Source of the DNA: an uncultured Clostridia bacterium
GTDB taxonomy: Bacteria > Bacillota > Clostridia > Christensenellales > Borkfalkiaceae
DNA: 6,837 nt
Direction of reading: 5' to 3'
Assembly: GCA_947630775.1 (NCBI GenBank)
Contig: CANRIY010000086.1
Span: forward strand, 1 to 6,837
The number at the start of each line of letters is the position of its first letter. The first letter of the stretch is position 1. The position numbers were made by a program, and so were the translations under genes. The notes under the pieces were generated by a model, which made no database searches, had not been told where the DNA came from, and worked only from the letters and a program-made list of their open reading frames with translations. This document shows positions 6,530-6,837 of this stretch, in pieces.

Positions 6530-6577
6530 GGCTCCCCTTTTAGGGGAGCTGTCACGCGTCCTTGCGTGACTGAGGGG
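6530..6577 (-). repeat. CCCCTCAGTCAC...GGGGAGCC repeat, inverted copy
   Basis: Its reverse complement starts CCCCTCAGTCACGC and ends GGGGAGCC like the forward copy at 6384-6427. Its hairpins are GCTCCCCT/AGGGGAGC (6531-6538/6542-6549) and GTCACGC/GCGTGAC (6551-6557/6564-6570). Stem positions are kept while bases at the stem tops differ, suggesting paired changes that preserve folding. Confidence 0.78.
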
Positions 6578-6609
6578 TTTCCTGACGCCGAGTTTCAAAA
6601 ACCCTATCT

Positions 6610-6754
6610 CCCGCTGTGCGGGTACTGTTTCATGCGGGTAGAGACCCGCATTCGGTCAGCATTTGCCCGAGCATATGGGCAAATGCCAAGAAAATTTTGC
6701 GCCAAAGATTATCAATCTTTGGCAGAAGTGCAAAATTTTCCCCTACGAGGGGAA
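6610..6754. repeat. Cluster of consecutive hairpins, function unknown
   Basis: Perfect inverted repeats follow one another. They are CCCGC/GCGGG (6610-6622); ATGCGGGT/ACCCGCAT (6632-6651, loop AGAG); GCATTTGCCC/GGGCAAATGC (6659-6686); GCCAAAGATT/AATCTTTGGC (6701-6723, loop ATC); and TTCCCCT/AGGGGAA (6738-6754). The fourth is enclosed by GAAAATTTTGC (6690-6700) and GCAAAATTTTC (6730-6740), giving a 21-bp stem with a 6-nt bulge. No open frame explains it. It could be a structured RNA, a stack of repeat elements, or a protein-binding region. No promoter directly in front of it is convincing. Confidence 0.7.
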
Positions 6755-6772
6755 GCAAGGCCCGTTGATAAC

Positions 6773-6837
6773 TTTTTTCTCCGATCTCCGAAAAAAATTT
6801 CAAATTTCACAAAATTTTATTACAAAAACCACTTGAC
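6773..6837 (+). promoter_or_regulatory. AT-rich stretch ending in a possible -35 element
   Basis: After the hairpin cluster come T6, a direct repeat TCTCCGA (6778-6784, 6785-6791), A7, and A/T tracts such as AAATTTC twice. The window then ends in TTGAC (6833-6837). This could be an UP-like region and the start of a -35 for a gene to the right, but the -10 would lie outside, so the call is tentative. Confidence 0.3.

Noticed and set aside
6610..6754. CRISPR array or integron attC sites
   Set aside because: The hairpins differ in sequence, with no regular repeat-spacer pattern. No GTTRRRY/RYYYAAC core pair and no cas or integrase gene is present.

Overview
The window looks like chromosome from an uncultured, moderately GC-rich Gram-positive-type bacterium of the Clostridia, possibly a Christensenellales-like gut lineage. 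That placement is an inference. It rests on lipoprotein signal peptides, G-rich Shine-Dalgarno sites, consensus sigma-A promoters, a glucokinase of the type common in Firmicutes, and short palindromic dispersed repeats (GTCATTTCGAGC...GTCGAGAAATCTC and CATCCTGAG...TCGAAGGATC) of the kind I associate with such genomes.

Layout. Positions 3-572 hold the C-terminal two thirds of a ROK-family glucokinase, cut by the left edge. A strong promoter at 594-622 drives a secreted lipoprotein (651-3242), a GH51 alpha-L-arabinofuranosidase with an N-terminal InlB-like beta domain. It ends in a Rho-independent terminator at 3253-3281. About 320 bp of palindromic repeats follow (3282-3600). A second consensus promoter (3610-3638) drives a paralogous GH51 lipoprotein (3661-6087), which lacks the InlB-like domain and has an acidic PED/PEG-repeat tether instead. 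A very strong terminator (6115-6152) closes it. The last ~680 bp (6154-6837) have no convincing gene. They are packed with dispersed palindromes, including a cluster of consecutive hairpins at 6610-6754, and end in an AT-rich stretch with TTGAC, possibly the -35 of a gene beyond the right edge.

Function. The two GH51 enzymes should sit on the outer face of the cell membrane and release L-arabinose from arabinan- or arabinoxylan-derived oligosaccharides. Both keep the acid/base Glu (GNE) and nucleophile Glu (GEY). They look like a tandem duplication with divergence. Each has its own promoter and terminator, so they are probably two single-gene transcription units. The ROK kinase fits general sugar metabolism but is not an obvious direct partner, since arabinose is not its expected substrate.

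I saw no transposase, phage gene, CRISPR array, tRNA or rRNA. The unexplained signal lies in the non-coding palindromic regions, not in the protein genes.
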